Positions 37,018-49,327 of a stretch of 64,000 nucleotides of DNA are shown here, in pieces. The stretch's first letter is position 1, and each line of letters starts with the position of its first letter. The notes beneath the pieces were generated by a model, which was not told the origin of the DNA, ran no database searches, and saw only the letters and a list, made by a program, of their open reading frames with translations. Source of the DNA: Cephalotus follicularis (taxonomy: Eukaryota > Streptophyta > Magnoliopsida > Oxalidales > Cephalotaceae); assembly GCA_001972305.1 (NCBI GenBank), contig BDDD01000118.1, positions 208,060 through 272,059 of the forward strand, read 5' to 3'. Position numbers and translations under genes: made by a program.

Positions 37018-37889
37018 TGTTGATGCAGAAAACCTTCCTTCAACAGTACCCTACATGGAGGGCTTTGATTTGTAATGGAAACGCTGGAATCTATCTGAGA
37101 AAGGTTGTTTCGTGGTTGATGATCCCTGTACAATAAGAGCACAAAGGTTGAAGGTCCAGGAGGTTGTTATCCCAGGGACACTCCGACGCTCAAGTTAGTA
37201 ATTGCACAGAGAATGCTAGGTTCTTTTGAGTGCTAAAGTGGCTGACCTTTGTACAGTTTGTGAAACTCGTATTTATAGTGCTGGTTGGTAGCTGTCTGAG
37301 CGTGAAAAACGGAGGTGATTGTTATCCCCTAAGGAAATGCCGAGGATCTCGGTCATTTCCCTTGATCTCCGCCGAATTTGGTGGTACTTTTCCCAAATGA
37401 TGCTTATCATATCTTATCTTTCCATGTTTGAAGAGGTGAATCCCTGGAATGTAGGCTGATCTTAAGGCCTTATCCTATAGAGGAAGACTGTACAGGATGA
37501 GGAAAGATAGGTCCTCTGGTCTCTTATCCGCTTCAAGGTCTTCAACGTCAAGAGCTTATTCAAGGGTCTGTTCCTGAAGCTTTATGTCCTCTGCGACGCT
37601 GACGAGGAAGGGGTTCTCAACGAAACAATGTAGAAGAAGGTATTCTATGATACAGTTGAAGAGGAAGTCTTTGGCACTGATGCCGAGGAGGGCGCCCTTT
37701 GTAGTACACACTAGGAGGAGTTCCTTGGCACTAATGTTGAAGAGGAGTTCCTCGCCCGTTGCTCTAGCCGGAGTTAATGAGTTTCCTCTGCCTCAAGCCT
37801 ATACAAGCTTTTAATGCCCTTGGATACTTAGGGGACGTCTGCAGGGGACACGTGTCACTTTTTGTATAGGTAGATTTTTCCCCACATCA
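37018..37889 (-). repeat. 5' LTR of the Tat element, 872 bp
   Basis: The + strand begins TGTTGATGCAG and ends CCCCACATCA. The right end matches the partial 3' LTR at 27374, and the left end adjoins the PBS. Confidence 0.8.
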
Positions 37890-38269
37890 AAGTAGAAAAC
37901 CTGTATGGTCAGTAGCGGTAGCCTGAAAAGAATTGGGGATAAGAGTTTGCGATTATAATTGTAGGTTAGAAAGATGATAGGTATTTGAATAAGAATAGTG
38001 TAGGTATTTTTGGGCTTGATTAAATATTATATACTTAATAATAAAATTCACTAGGTCATGGCTAATATCATATTAGCCCAACAGATACAAACTAAGCGGC
38101 CCGCATCGAAACAAATTAAACCATCCAAACCAAAATTATCAAGTCTGATATAAAAACCCAAAATGATAAATAAATAATTATTATAATAACCAAACAAAAT
38201 AACACACAAACATACGAGCTATTAAATTTATGCTGAATAAATATGATCCCATACAACACTCATGATACG
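37890..38269. other. AT-rich unassigned sequence
   Basis: About 380 bp without recognisable gene or element end, between the Tat element and the SIRE-like LTR. Confidence 0.45.
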
Positions 38270-39105
38270 AAAATGAAAGCTTGCTTAAGCCTTTGAAGTT
38301 TTTGAACTTTGAGAGAATTTTTCTTGAATGATTTGATTGCTTGGTAAGAGATTCTAGATGTAAATCTTGTCTTTATTTGTTAAAATCCTTCAATTTATAG
38401 TCCTAAGAAAAATAGAGCCATTGGTAGATATTTGAGCTTCAATTTCATGTTGGAATGCTGACTGGATTAGTGCCCTGCGACCAAAGCGCTGACGGTTTGG
38501 TACAAAGTGTCGCCGCTAAAAGGTTAGTGTTATGCCTTAATTTGAATCTCACCCTTTAACCTTCGATGGCTCCAGCTTATATTTTCTAAGCTTAGCAAAG
38601 CGCTGATGCTTTAGTCAAAATGTAGTCAGTTAGAGTGCTTCAGGTATTCTCACAAGTTGCTTAACTGTTGAAGCTTTGTTCATTCTGTCAACGGTGTGAC
38701 TAAGCGCTGACGGTTTCTTCAAAGCATTATTGCTTACCAGGTCTTGGTAGATTTTTGTAAGCTTTCTCTCAAAGCGCAAATAAGGCCCTCTTAACTAGTG
38801 GCACTTTGGCTCTAAGCACTGACTGTTTCTCCTAGCTTTCGCCTCTTTAGACATTTTTGTTGGGCTTCAAAATCTTAACTGTTGATGATTAAAAACCAAC
38901 TATAGTCGCTTTGTCCAAGCGTTGACGGTTACTTTGTAACTATCGTCGCTTTGCCCTGTTTTGCCACTTAATGCTGGAAATGCTTCTTGCTTTGATTTTT
39001 CTTGTAATGTTTAACATTTCTAACATCTTGAACATATGAGGAAAAAAAATATTTAGATGGACGTATGTTATCATCAAAATTAGGATTAAGACTAAAAGGT
39101 CAACA
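38270..39105 (-). repeat. 3' LTR of the SIRE-like element
   Basis: The right end GGTCAACA (- strand TGTTGACC) adjoins a purine tract on the - strand. The left end is approximate. It contains AAAGCGCTGACGG-type words at about 38485, 38610, 38706 and 38930, a variant of the window-wide CpG word. Confidence 0.55.
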
Positions 39106-39119
39106 ATCTCTCCATTTTT
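39106..39119 (-). other. Polypurine tract of SIRE-like element
   Basis: The - strand reads AAAAATGGAGAGAT directly before TGTTGACC. The preceding ATCATC and purine run are typical of this clade. Confidence 0.65.
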
Positions 39120-39494
39120 GATGATTATAAAAATTTGGTAAATATAAGCACAAGTTGTAAGTTTTTAACAAGTTTAACAATATGAACTTTAAAACTTGAA
39201 ATGAAACTTTCAAAAAAAAAAACTTGAAATGAAAAATATGGAAAGGAGATACTCTCTCAATTATTTGTATAGCATAAAAAGGGTGAGAAATGCATTCCAT
39301 TTTCTCATTGCCCATGTCAATTGAGCATTCATATTATCCTTTCCTGTAATTTCCCGAATTTTCGTTATATGTGTTGTTGTAATTCGCAACGTAAATCACA
39401 TAAATTAATGAGAATGATGGATTTTTCTAGTTTATGGTTTTGGATTTTGAGCAAAGGATTTTAAGATTGATATATTGATTCGAAATGCAAGAAA

Positions 39495-39770
39495 AAAGGC
39501 GTTGAGCATCGACGCCAAGAATTGGCGTCGACGCCAAGAATTGACGTCAACGCCAAAGTGTGAGGCACTACGGTTAAGGTTCTGGCCTTAAAGCATCGAC
39601 GCCATGAAATAGCGTCAATGCCAGGAGATAAGTCGTGATAGTAAGGGTCCTTTCCCGAACCCGTCGACGCAAAGAGATGGGTTTTAACGCGGTTCGTGGA
39701 ACCTGTTAGCACTAAGGAAGATAGTCAACGTGTCGACGTGCAGCGTAAACGTTGACGCCTAAAACTGTCG
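39495..39770. repeat. GTCGACG word array
   Basis: GGCGTCGACGCCAAGAATT and decayed versions recur. It includes a hairpin pair near 39572-39604 (GGTTAAGGTTCTGGCCTTAAAGC). Confidence 0.8.
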
Positions 39771-40435
39771 GTGGAATAAGACAAAATCACTAACAGAATA
39801 CGCGTGAAGGATAGGTGTGAGACACTTTATCTCTTCCCCAAGCACTGAAATGACAGAGAGAAGAGATAGAAGGGACGTTTGTGCAGGAGAAAGAGAGAGA
39901 GAGGCACATGGTGCCGTGCATGGGTGAGGGAAAGAGAGAGAGAGAAAGTCCAAAAATGCACACTTCTCATATCCTTCCTTCATCCCCTGAAATAGAGAGA
40001 AAGAAATAGGAGAGAAACGGGAGAAAGAAAGAGAGAAAGAGAGAGAACCACACTCTCCATTATCGTACTGGATAAAAGTTTAAAAGCTTGGGAGTTGGAA
40101 GCTCGAACTTGGAGCTATTGTGCCGGACCTGGGAGCGCGAAGCTACTGGTTGGTGGAATTTAAAGAGGTGGACTTCGGTTCCTAACTTGGAATCTAAGGT
40201 AGCGATCATATAACTGTATTTTTTAGTTCAGTTATAATAAGAGTCTTTTGTTGAAATGCATAAATGGTGGGTTTGTGGATTGAGTGAATGCTGTGGTTTG
40301 CCTTTGAATGATAAACTGTTATGGATATCCGGTTTGGATGAATATGGACTAAGTATTGCATGTGTTGTTTTGCTTGGATCCACTGTTTTGTGACATGGTT
40401 GTGCATTGAAATGGGAGTGACATTGTTGTGGTTCC

Positions 40436-40885
40436 ACAGACGTTGACGCCTAAAGGTACGCGTCGATGCCTTGGCCTGTTATACGAGAGAAAGACGTTTA
40501 AAGTGTTTACGCTTAAGGTTCCTTACCTTAAAGCGTCAACGCCAAGAGGTAAAGTGCTGACGCTCAAGGATCCTTGCCTTGAATCGTTGACGCCAAGAGG
40601 CAAAACGTTGACACCTAAGTGTCTTCCATGGACATGGTGCACTATTAACGTTAACGCCTGGAGCATACACTGATGCTAGAGTGAGTGTTGGTGCCTGAGG
40701 GGGTTTCCATGCACGTTGACACCTAGAGTACACGTTGACGCATAGAGTACACGTTGAAGCCTATAGAACTTCTATTAACGTTGACGTGTAGAAGATATAC
40801 ATTGACGCCAAAAAGGACTGATCACATTTTGGAGCACAGACTGCCATACATGTTGACGCCTAGAGTTAGGCGTTGACGCCAAAAG
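40436..40885. repeat. GTTGACGCC word array with hairpin modules
   Basis: More than ten CGTTGACGCC(T/A)A words occur. Two hairpins carry AAGGTTCCTTACCTT-type centres, at about 40505-40542 and 40555-40593. Most CpG positions have drifted to TpG. Confidence 0.82.
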
Positions 40886-40924
40886 GGTCTGTCGCATTTT
40901 GAGCATATGTTTGCTTGCATATAA

Positions 40925-41460
40925 TTGTGGATTGGTCGAGCTTACCCCGCCTTGTGCCGGTTAGCGTCAATATATGTATGGATTGAACTATCTAAATGAT
41001 TTCTAAAATGTTTTATCATTTTGGAAAAGTATATACATGATTTCACTATAATCATTATTTGATATGAAATATTATATTTCATTAGATTGAAACGCGGTTT
41101 CAAAAGACTGTTACTTATTTTAAATAAAAATGTTATGATAAGTATTTTATGGCACATAAACTACATGATGTTGGAAAGGATTTGTTGTATATATTTAACA
41201 AATATATGTGTATTTCAAGCGTTTGTAAAATATAAACTACTTGAAAACGGATTTATTGATTGGATTGTTGAGCTTTCCTAGCACCACGGGACGGTTAGCC
41301 TACGAGCTTTCCTAGCTCGGGGGGCCGGTTAGCATTATTTGATTGTGGGATGTTGTTCGTAGCCTTGGACAGTCAGCCTGCTTGCCTTCCTAGCCTTGGC
41401 GGGTTAGCATCATTTGAGTGGTCGAGCTTTCCTAGCCTTGTGCCGGTTAGCCTTGATACA
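40925..41460. repeat. Irregular repeats of GAGCTTTCCTAGC / CCGGTTAGC
   Basis: Units GAGCTTTCCTAGC...GGTTAGC occur near 41268, 41305, 41370 and 41425, with a diverged one near 40937. Spacing is 35-60 bp. They lie in the same relative place as the GCCAGG/TAGTCC repeats of LTR-B (25330-25610). Confidence 0.75.
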
Positions 41461-42129
41461 TATGGATCGTCTGGTCCTTTGGGACATGACTGATGGATTG
41501 TGTGGTTTTAGCCACTTGGCATGGTTGTTTCCTGTTTATATATATATATATATATTGTGTATTGCATCATGAATGCATTCATTACATGACATCTATTATC
41601 GTTGTTCCCAAAGTACCTTTATATTTTCTCTACTTAGCCAGTGGATTCGGCTAACCTTATCAATTTTAGATTGATGCAGCGGAACGACATCTGTGAGTAT
41701 GGGGAAAGCGGAGTGAAGAGTTTAAGTTGTATTTCCTTGAGAAATGTTAATGTTATTGTAATGGATGGAATTATGTATTGAGAGGATTATTGATGGATTA
41801 TGTTTTGATCATGCTCCGTTTGTGGGCAATTAACAATGTTGGTATTGTATTATTGTTAAATATTGGTAACATGCAGTATAGGATGCATGTTGCATATTAA
41901 TTCAGCTTATGATTATATGCTTCCGCGAAGAAATTGTAATAAAAATTTTAAATTGAATGTATATTGTACAATTGATGAATAAAATAACATTGACTTGGAA
42001 TTTATGCTTAATTGCCATTCTGATTGAGCTAATTGTTGTTATTGAATTGAATTGAGGACTTAATTGAAAAGGATCGGACTTAATTGAGATAAATGGAAAG
42101 TTGATTAAATAATTTTAAAGAAGCTGAAA

Positions 42130-42260
42130 ATGGCGCCAAACCGTCGGCGCCTAACGCCAAACCATCGAAGCTTTGAACAAGTGTAAACCGTCGACGCCAA
42201 ACACCAAAGCATTGATGCTTTGTGCTTAACCAGCGACACCAAGAAGTAACCATCGACACT
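42130..42260. repeat. GTCGACG-type word cluster
   Basis: ACCGTCGGCGCC, AACCGTCGACGCCAAA and decayed forms recur five or six times. Confidence 0.75.
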
Positions 42261-42929
42261 TTTCGCGATGGCAGGTGTCTATTGCAGGCGATTAACACAG
42301 AGTCGTGGCAACATCCAGATTAGTGTCTTGTTTCAGTGTCTTCCACCTGGAATCTGCAAAATTGTAAGAAACAGAAAAGAAACAAAACTGGAAGAAAAAT
42401 AGTAGAGAGAGGAAGGAAAACGGTGGAAACTTGAGTTAATGAGCTTGATGAGTCATTGAACTGGAAGTTCTATATCAGCTACATTTATAAGCTTAGTATG
42501 TGTTGAAAACGTTTGAGAAGAGGGGGGAAATCTGAGATGAACTGGAACTTTGCATGTTGGAGTTTGAATGTTCAAAGTGGAAATTGGAAGCTCAAATTGA
42601 ACTGGTAAGCTTCTAATTTGATTCCAGTGTTGCTATGGTAGTTAATCCTAATGTATATATAACGATTTCCATTCTCTATATCTACTATTATCATACAAAC
42701 CTGGGATTAGATTCTGGAAATTGGAGATTGAATTGGAGTAAGAGTATTGAGCTATAAAAGTGAAGAATCACTCAATTGATTATGGGATTGCTAACTGAGG
42801 TAGGTGGTATGACATAATTCTGAACATATAGCATGTATTTCTTGTTATGATGATTGTTTCTATGTTTGCATGCTAAATTGGATTGATTGAAGTATGAATT
42901 GCATGCTCTGTTTTCTGGAAAATTGCATG

Positions 42930-43110
42930 AACGCCATAAAGCGCCGACGCTTAGAGTAGGATCGTCGACGCTTAAGGCATGAATGTTGATGCTTTAGGAA
43001 AATTATATCGACGCTTAAGTGTAGAATTGTTGACACTTTGGATTTACTGTCGACGCTTTGAATAGAACCGGCGACGCTTTACGTAAAACTGTCGACGCTT
43101 TAGTGTACTG
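42930..43110. repeat. GTCGACGCTT word cluster
   Basis: CGTCGACGCTTAAG, TGTCGACGCTTTG and related words recur about eight times at 20-25 bp spacing. Confidence 0.8.
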
Positions 43111-43639
43111 TTTAGGTTAATTTCGTGGAATTACACCACCTTCCATAGGGATGATTTCCACAATCATTCTCTGCCTGGTGTAATCAGAATATAGGAATCG
43201 AACGACTAGTATAACTACTGTCTGATCCACATAATTGATTGATTGTATTGTTATTGTACTTTTTAAATCCTTGAACTTATAGTGTTATTGTTATGCAAGT
43301 ACATATTACCAATTCTATTGTTATTGATAGTTTATATCTATCAAAGTGTTTTGCAAATATTGCTGTTTCAAGGATTTTAACTATCGAATGCCATATGCAT
43401 AAATTAAGTTTTTCAACTATCGTTTTAAAGAAAACCTAGTGTTATTGTACTGATTTCTCCAAGTGGGAATTATTGAAGTATTTTATTGTTATCTAAATGA
43501 AAACTCAGTGTATTGATACTGTTCTCTCAAATGGGAACTTAGTGAAGTGTTTTATTCTTTTCTCGAAATGAGATTTTATTGAATCTTTTTACTGTTTTCT
43601 CAAAAGAAAACTATTGTTATGTTACATACTATATATGCA

Positions 43640-44900
43640 ATATTACTATACGGAGTGTATTGTTTGTCTCTGATAGTTTCCGTTGGTCTAGTGATCAGAG
43701 TGTATCACTGACTACGGTGGTGAGCCTACGTGCCAGGTGTTAGGTTAGGGGTGTCCCTGAATGCCACGATATGGCTCGTTGTTTTTATATACACTCTTGA
43801 TTTATACAATTCTGAATTCCATTGATATTTCATGTGCATATTTATTTATTGGCAAGGCTATGTGGCTCATCCCAACCAACCAAAAGGAACAGAATAATTA
43901 TTCGTAATTAACTGTATGTCATATAGCGCCATGTCACATCATAGGGGTTGGATCTCATGCCGAGAGGGCTAGTAGAATAAGATCCTTATTCCCTGTGACA
44001 AATGTTCGAAGTCATAGGTTCACTTTCTTTTTGCCATTGATGAACCGTGAAGACTTGTCACGTTAAGCTTGCTCCCAGGTTTCAGTGGAGGATGGTTATC
44101 TCGTAGCCATTTGGGTTTATCCCTAAAACTAAATGTGAGGTATATGCGAGAGAGCGTGACACTGAACTGACCCAATAATAGGAAACCTATTTGGATAGTC
44201 AATACCCAATGTCAATAGGATTCATATGGTCTCGGTATTGTATAGTCTATGGTGACTAGTAGGTCTATAGTCTGGTTTGTCTCCTTTGACCTGATCGGCT
44301 AGCATGCATTGTGTGGTGACAGCTTGACTTTTATTTTCGCCTTCCCCAGTACTAGCCACATGCTGGCAAAAGGGTTGTCTTTGGGTTTTGTGAGAGCTGC
44401 ATTGAGATGTATGGGCGAGTGCGCAACCGGGGATCGTCACACCCGGGTTGAGGGTGACCGGTTCTATTTATCTACGTACGTTGTAGACTTAGAAGTCCTA
44501 ATTAGGCATAGGTGGACTGGGAATGAGAGGTTCCCATGGGAGGCCTATCGATAGTCTCAGTGTGATCATAGATTCATAGCTATCGCAGCAATACTAAGGG
44601 TAACATTCATCCAAACCCTAGGCTGTGATCGGAGCCAAGTATGACGAGGGAAACATGACACATATGCCGATGACTGGATAAAGCGACTGGCTATTCGGAC
44701 CATGATTGATAGACGTGGTAATACACGGATCCGGGGGGTGACTGGCACTCAAACCCGGGCTGTTTTGATAGTCGATGACTATCAGAATAGTCATACCAGA
44801 TATCATGGTGTATTGGGAATTTATCATTATACTGGAGATCGACAGGCTTTCGGGTCCTGCCTAACTTTGAACAGGTTGATATGTGGTGGGACACATATCA
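43640..44900. other. Non-coding segment within the LTR nest
   Basis: About 1.25 kb of moderately GC-rich sequence, without a convincing gene or repeat array. It is probably LTR interior of an older nested copy. Confidence 0.4.
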
Positions 44901-45044
44901 TTTAGTGAAATGACAACATCAGGGAAGATGTTGCTTTGCTAGTGAGTATTTTATTTGATGGATTTGGGTCCATGCAATGCCACGATGAAATATTCCATGC
45001 GAAGGGTTTAGAAAATAGAAGAGATTGTCTCATCTTTGTCTTGG

Positions 45045-45375
45045 GCTACGACGCCATGGAGAGCATGCATCGACGACATGTCTAGTTGAGTTGCTGGACG
45101 TTAACGCAAACGGCATGTGTTGACGCTGATAAAACCAGTAGCTTTAAACTGTGACGCCATGGAGAGCATGCGTCGACGCCATAACTGGATAGAGTCCCTG
45201 GGCGTTAACGCCATGAAGAGCATGCGTTGACGATTTAAAAACCAGTGACTTACGCGTTGACGCTATGATGTTCATGGCGTTGATTCTAAGACAAATGAGA
45301 CTACGCGCCTGTTTCATCTTATCGTTGGCGTTGATGCCTAAGATAGGATCAGACGCATGCCGTTGACGCCATGAG
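45045..45375. repeat. GACGCCATGGAGAGCATGCGTCGACG word array
   Basis: Longer units here combine GACGCCATG, GAGAGCATGC and GTCGACGCC, repeated about six times. They bridge the GTCGACG word and the GCATGC word of the LTR at 55457-58579. Confidence 0.8.
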
Positions 45376-45453
45376 GGCTGACACACGGCTTGTCACCAAA
45401 TTTGAGAGAAATTGGTTTGACTTTTGGGATAAAGTGGAGAGAGAAGTCAAATA

Positions 45454-45463
45454 CTATAAATAG
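45454..45463 (+). promoter_or_regulatory. TATA box of inner LTR
   Basis: CTATAAATAG followed by a CT-rich leader, a good plant Pol II core promoter match. Confidence 0.6.
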
Positions 45464-47375
45464 CTTGAGAGAAGCTTTTTCAACACACAAGAGGCTTGAC
45501 ACTTTCTCTCTATTCCTCTCTCTTCCCTACCATGTATTCTCTTATTGCTGTTAGCGTACACGTCGACACCCAGCGCCTAGGCGTTGAAGCCAATAACGCC
45601 TAGTTCGTTTTTGCAGCCATTTTCATCCCTCCTTTCACCACTCAAAGTTCATTATTGGTGGAGATACTTTATACCCTGCATCTTATCTACACCTAGAGTA
45701 ATTTAGTGTAGGATAAACACTTGGATTGCATCCTTGGATCCTCCCTTTCGTGGCTTGAGGAGGAGCTTGGGGTTTTGGGGGATAAAGCGTAGAGGGAGCT
45801 TGACTTGAAGGAGTCTTCACCATTGGTAAGAATTTCTTCTTCTACTCCCTTCTAGTGACGTGGCAGCGGGTTGTAGCTCGGGTTAGAGAACCCTCGCCGA
45901 ACCCCTTGCTCTTTTGGTGGTTTGTTTTTCATCCCTTAGGGTTAAGGATGTTTGGGTATGGGTTGATTGGACTTTTGGCTAAGGTTAGTGTGTTTCCTTG
46001 TGAGCCAATCTTTGGAGTCCATTTCTAGGGTTTACGACAACCCTAGCGTTTCGACCTGTTTCACCCTATGCTTGGTTTTGGTTTCGGTTTGATTGGTTAT
46101 TTAATTAGGGTTCCTTTGCACTCATTGGGACAATTCAAACTTATCTTAGGGCATCTCATTGCTTGGGGATTAATCTATTGGTGGAAAATGAAAGTTAATC
46201 GGCCATAAATCCTAATGTACGAATTGATAAGTCTTCCACGGCGCGTGGGCCACGCGTTCCCAACACCAGGAGTATTGGCTAGAGCTTATTCACCAAATTT
46301 ATCAGCAAACGCAGATCGTGAGTGAGTGATTGCCCGCCAAGTGCCGACAATAAGTGTTTGCCTTTCTATCATAATTGGAGTGCATGGTGGTAGTTAGGTG
46401 GTGCATATTTGGCTAGGAGTTAGTGACGGTCGACACCCACCAGTGGTCTTCGGACAAACAGTGGATTGATTGTTTGTACCATTGTGCGGTATGATTGATA
46501 AGTGAATGATTGTAGCCACTTGGCATGATTGCTTATATATATATATATATATATTGTTTTTAAAAATAAACTATCATGCATGATTACATACTTATATTTA
46601 TTCTCATGCATATTTCCTACTTAGCCGAGTAGGACAAACGCTAATACCTACAATTTCATATTCACAAGGAAAGCGAAGGCGTGCTATTGAAGCTTTTAGC
46701 CGAAGACTTCTACTTTAAGGTTGTTAATGTTGTGTATTGTAATAAAGTCATACTCCGTTATGTTATATTTACATTTCCGATATGTAATATATAACTTGTG
46801 TTGTGCTTGGTAAGCATGTAGTATGGGTTGTGTGCGAATACTTATAAATAATCCAGTATATTGAATCCTTCCTCAAAAGTTTAAATTTTGGATTATTGTT
46901 AAATACTGGATTAATTCATAACCATTTGTTAAGTGAAAACGAGGTGTGACAGAAATGACATGATTAGAAAGTTTTTAAATTTTCCCGTATTTCACATAAG
47001 TTGAATAAATGTTGATTGCCATGACCTCCGGGTCGGTTATCGGGAACGGGGTGTGACAACAGTGGAACGGGGTGTGACATTCCCTTTTTCTAACATCAAA
47101 ACATGTTAAAACAATTCAAAGGATATATATATATTACCAAATGATTAAACAATATATAGCAATTTATAGAAATTTGAGTGCACATATAATACTCTAATCA
47201 TTCTACCAATCATATTGAATGAGAAGTTTGCAATCACAACTTAAATATCCATACGTTAAAACATTAAACCATTTGACTAACAAATTTAAGCCAAAAAACT
47301 TATCATAGTTCAAAATGCATAAAACATAAATATTAACATCAAGTTCTAAGATTTAATAAAACAACCAAGATGTTG

Positions 47376-48603
47376 TCAAAATATCAACACACAAAAAAAA
47401 ATTTGATGTAAATGATGATGCAAATGCAAATTGCAATCATCATCATCCATGCCATACTCATCCTCTTCTTCGGTCTCACCACCCTCTTCTTCATTGGCTT
47501 CTTGATCTTCTTGATTTTCTTTTTTGATTTTCTTCATTTTCCTTGCTTGATGGTGGTGTGACATCCTCATCACCAATGATTCCTTTCATGATTAACTGCC
47601 TCTCAAGCCCCTTTTGTCTTCACTCAATCCCTCTAATAGCAAGCAAACGTTCCTCATATAATCCGTGAGCGAATGTCAGACCATGTTCAATCTTCAGAGC
47701 TATCTATTCTTCTCCCTCTACTTCTTCTCTTTCCATTTCTCCTCCTTGATCAACTCTATCGGAGTCTTCTTCCTTAGGTATCCAAGTCCCAAGCATATGA
47801 TGTTTCTTGAACCCCATTCTCCCAAGGGTTCTTTTTCCTAGCTTATTGGTCACTTGAAGTGCATGGTGCACTTCTCCTTCCAACTCCACACCAAAATGCT
47901 AAAAAATCTTTGTCACCACATTACCATAGGGAAGCATTGCATTCTCCCTAGCCTGCATAACCTTCATATGCTTCAAAATTAGCATACGCACACATATCCT
48001 CCTACCCGTGATAATGTGAAATATAGTAAAGGTCTCCATGTGTGTCACCTCATCGAATCCACCAACCTTTGGTAGAATATGATTAGCAATGGCTTGGTGC
48101 AAGAAACGATAATGCAGCCTAAGATTCCTAGAATATACATTCTCTACCACTTGCGTATTCTCTCTAAACAATAGATGCACACACTCCTCTCTATTAAAAC
48201 TGGCTTCCACAACCCAATCTCCATGAGACCACTCCCTGGTGACATCATTGGGAATACCCAAAATGGATGCTAGTGTGAAAGATTCCAAGTCAATGTCTCT
48301 ATCCTTGACTCTAGTGAACAAGCTAACCACACTAGTGTCAAGGAAATGTGCATAGAATTCCTTCATCAAATCTAGGTAATGTGGGAGGTTTATGGTAAAC
48401 AGGGGTCCCAAATCAAGTGCATTAATCCAATCCACATTTGGAAAACCCTCAACAATACAAAAATTAAAATCCAGGGTTTTACCTACTAAGATTCTTCTTT
48501 CAAATAGGCTTGGGGATACCTTAATGCTTGTTGAGGAACCTCTTGTGGAGCCACTAGTTTCCTTGCCCTTGTTGTCCTTTCCCTCATGGACCTTGTACCC
48601 CAA
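47376..48603 (-). CDS. Env-position accessory ORF of SIRE-like element
   Basis: It lies between RNase H and the 3' LTR on the element's own strand. The main open part is 48603-47899 (234 residues, starting MGYKVHEGKDNKGKE). A related acidic tail near 47890-47376 is rich in Glu/Asp (NEEEGGETEEEDEYGMDDDD). The core has LFERRILVGKTLDFNFC, EFYAHFLDTSVVSLFTRVK, SFTLASILGIPND and LHYRFLHQAIANHILPKVGG. This resembles the plant 'putative plant transposon protein' family (Pfam PF20167-like), whose role is unknown. I see no signal peptide or membrane segment, so an envelope role is not supported by sequence; only the position matches env. Treated as fossil. Confidence 0.55.
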
Positions 48604-49327
48604 CCCCTTGGGTTTTCTCCTTCCTCAAAATTTGGGTGCTTTGTTCTTGCCTTTTGATGGATGATTCTTGGAGAGGATAATGAAAATATGTAATGATATG
48701 ATATGAGATGTACTTTTAGAAAGATTTTGGGTAGATATTGATTATTTTTTACTGTTTTTGGGAGTAAAATCATCAGAGAGAAGTGTTGTAAAAATTATGG
48801 TTTTTAATATTTACCAACAAACGGAGCTATAAGTGAAAAGCATGATCTAAATGGCGACGCTTTCCCGTAAGCGGCGGCGCTTAGTCTGCAGTTTAAAACC
48901 CTGAAAACAAAGTGCTAACCGCTAATGCTTATGAATTAAGCAACGACACTTTAGCCTATTTTTCTGCAGATTTTGCGGTTTTGATAGCAAAACACCAACA
49001 TATTGCCTAGAAAAAGTATTTTTGATCCTTTAAGCTCAAAATTTTTGTTTCTAAACTCTTGAATTTCAAACTTTTTGAGTACATAGAAAATGCTAAATAA
49101 CACTTGTCTAAAGATTAAAAATCTTAAAAACATAACTCAAATTTTATAAATGATTTTTCAAATTTCATTTAAAAAACTCTCTTTTGCTCATTTCTCAAAC
49201 TAACCAATAATGCATATGTTTGTTCATTGTGAATGATGCATGTAATAATTATGAATAATAACATCATTAGCAATCAAATATCAATCAAAAACATAATAAG
49301 CAAGCAGTAGATAACACATTTAATAAT
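48604..49327. other. Spacer between env-position ORF and RNase H
   Basis: AT-rich with a small CpG-word cluster at 48855-48950 (GGCGACGCTTTCCC, GGCGGCGCTTAG). No gene seen. Confidence 0.45.

Larger units (their letters stand above)
27049..37889 (-). mobile_element. Tat-lineage Ty3/gypsy with antisense accessory gene
   Basis: From right to left on the - strand: 5' LTR (37018-37889), PBS, gag (36992 leftward), protease, RT, RNase H, a second RNase H, integrase (to 31555), a minisatellite, an antisense gene on the + strand, and a partial 3' LTR (27049-27374). The second, archaeal-type RNase H (WKLSVDGSSCITGSGAGLVL), the protease LIDRGSSADILYKHAF and the long region between pol and the 3' LTR are features of the plant Tat clade (Retand/Ogre relatives). 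It is broken, with several breaks. LTR parts agree at roughly 90% by eye. Confidence 0.87.
44911..46951 (+). repeat. Inner solo LTR, approximate
   Basis: The right end GAGGTGTGACA at 46951 is clear. The left end is suggested by GAAATGACA occurring at both 44907-44915 and 46952-46960, but the TSD is not a clean 5-bp match. It holds a CpG-word array (45045-45375), a TATA box (45454-45463) and an ACTTAGCC module (46612-46655), in the order seen in LTR-B. Confidence 0.5.
39345..47079 (+). mobile_element. Nest of gypsy-type LTRs without coding sequence
   Basis: It begins TGTAATTTCCCGAATTTTC, a diverged LTR-A/B start, and ends GGAACGGGGTGTGACA, an LTR-B-type end. Flanking 5-mers TTTCC and TTCCC differ at one position, so the outer unit may be one solo LTR inserted in the copia element. 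Inside are at least three LTR-3'-end-like stretches (about 41930-42010, 46870-46951, 46970-47079), two ACTTAGCC modules (41612-41680, 46612-46655) and several GTCGACG-type arrays. So at least two further LTRs are nested. I found no gag or pol. Confidence 0.65.

Noticed and set aside
43640-44900. Possible host gene fragment
   Set aside because: Frames are short, on both strands and without domains. The segment lies between LTR pieces, and LTR interior is the simpler reading.
47376-48603. Envelope glycoprotein
   Set aside because: Position fits an env-like ORF, but no signal peptide, membrane span or furin-like site is visible. The resemblance is to an unexplained plant transposon-borne family.
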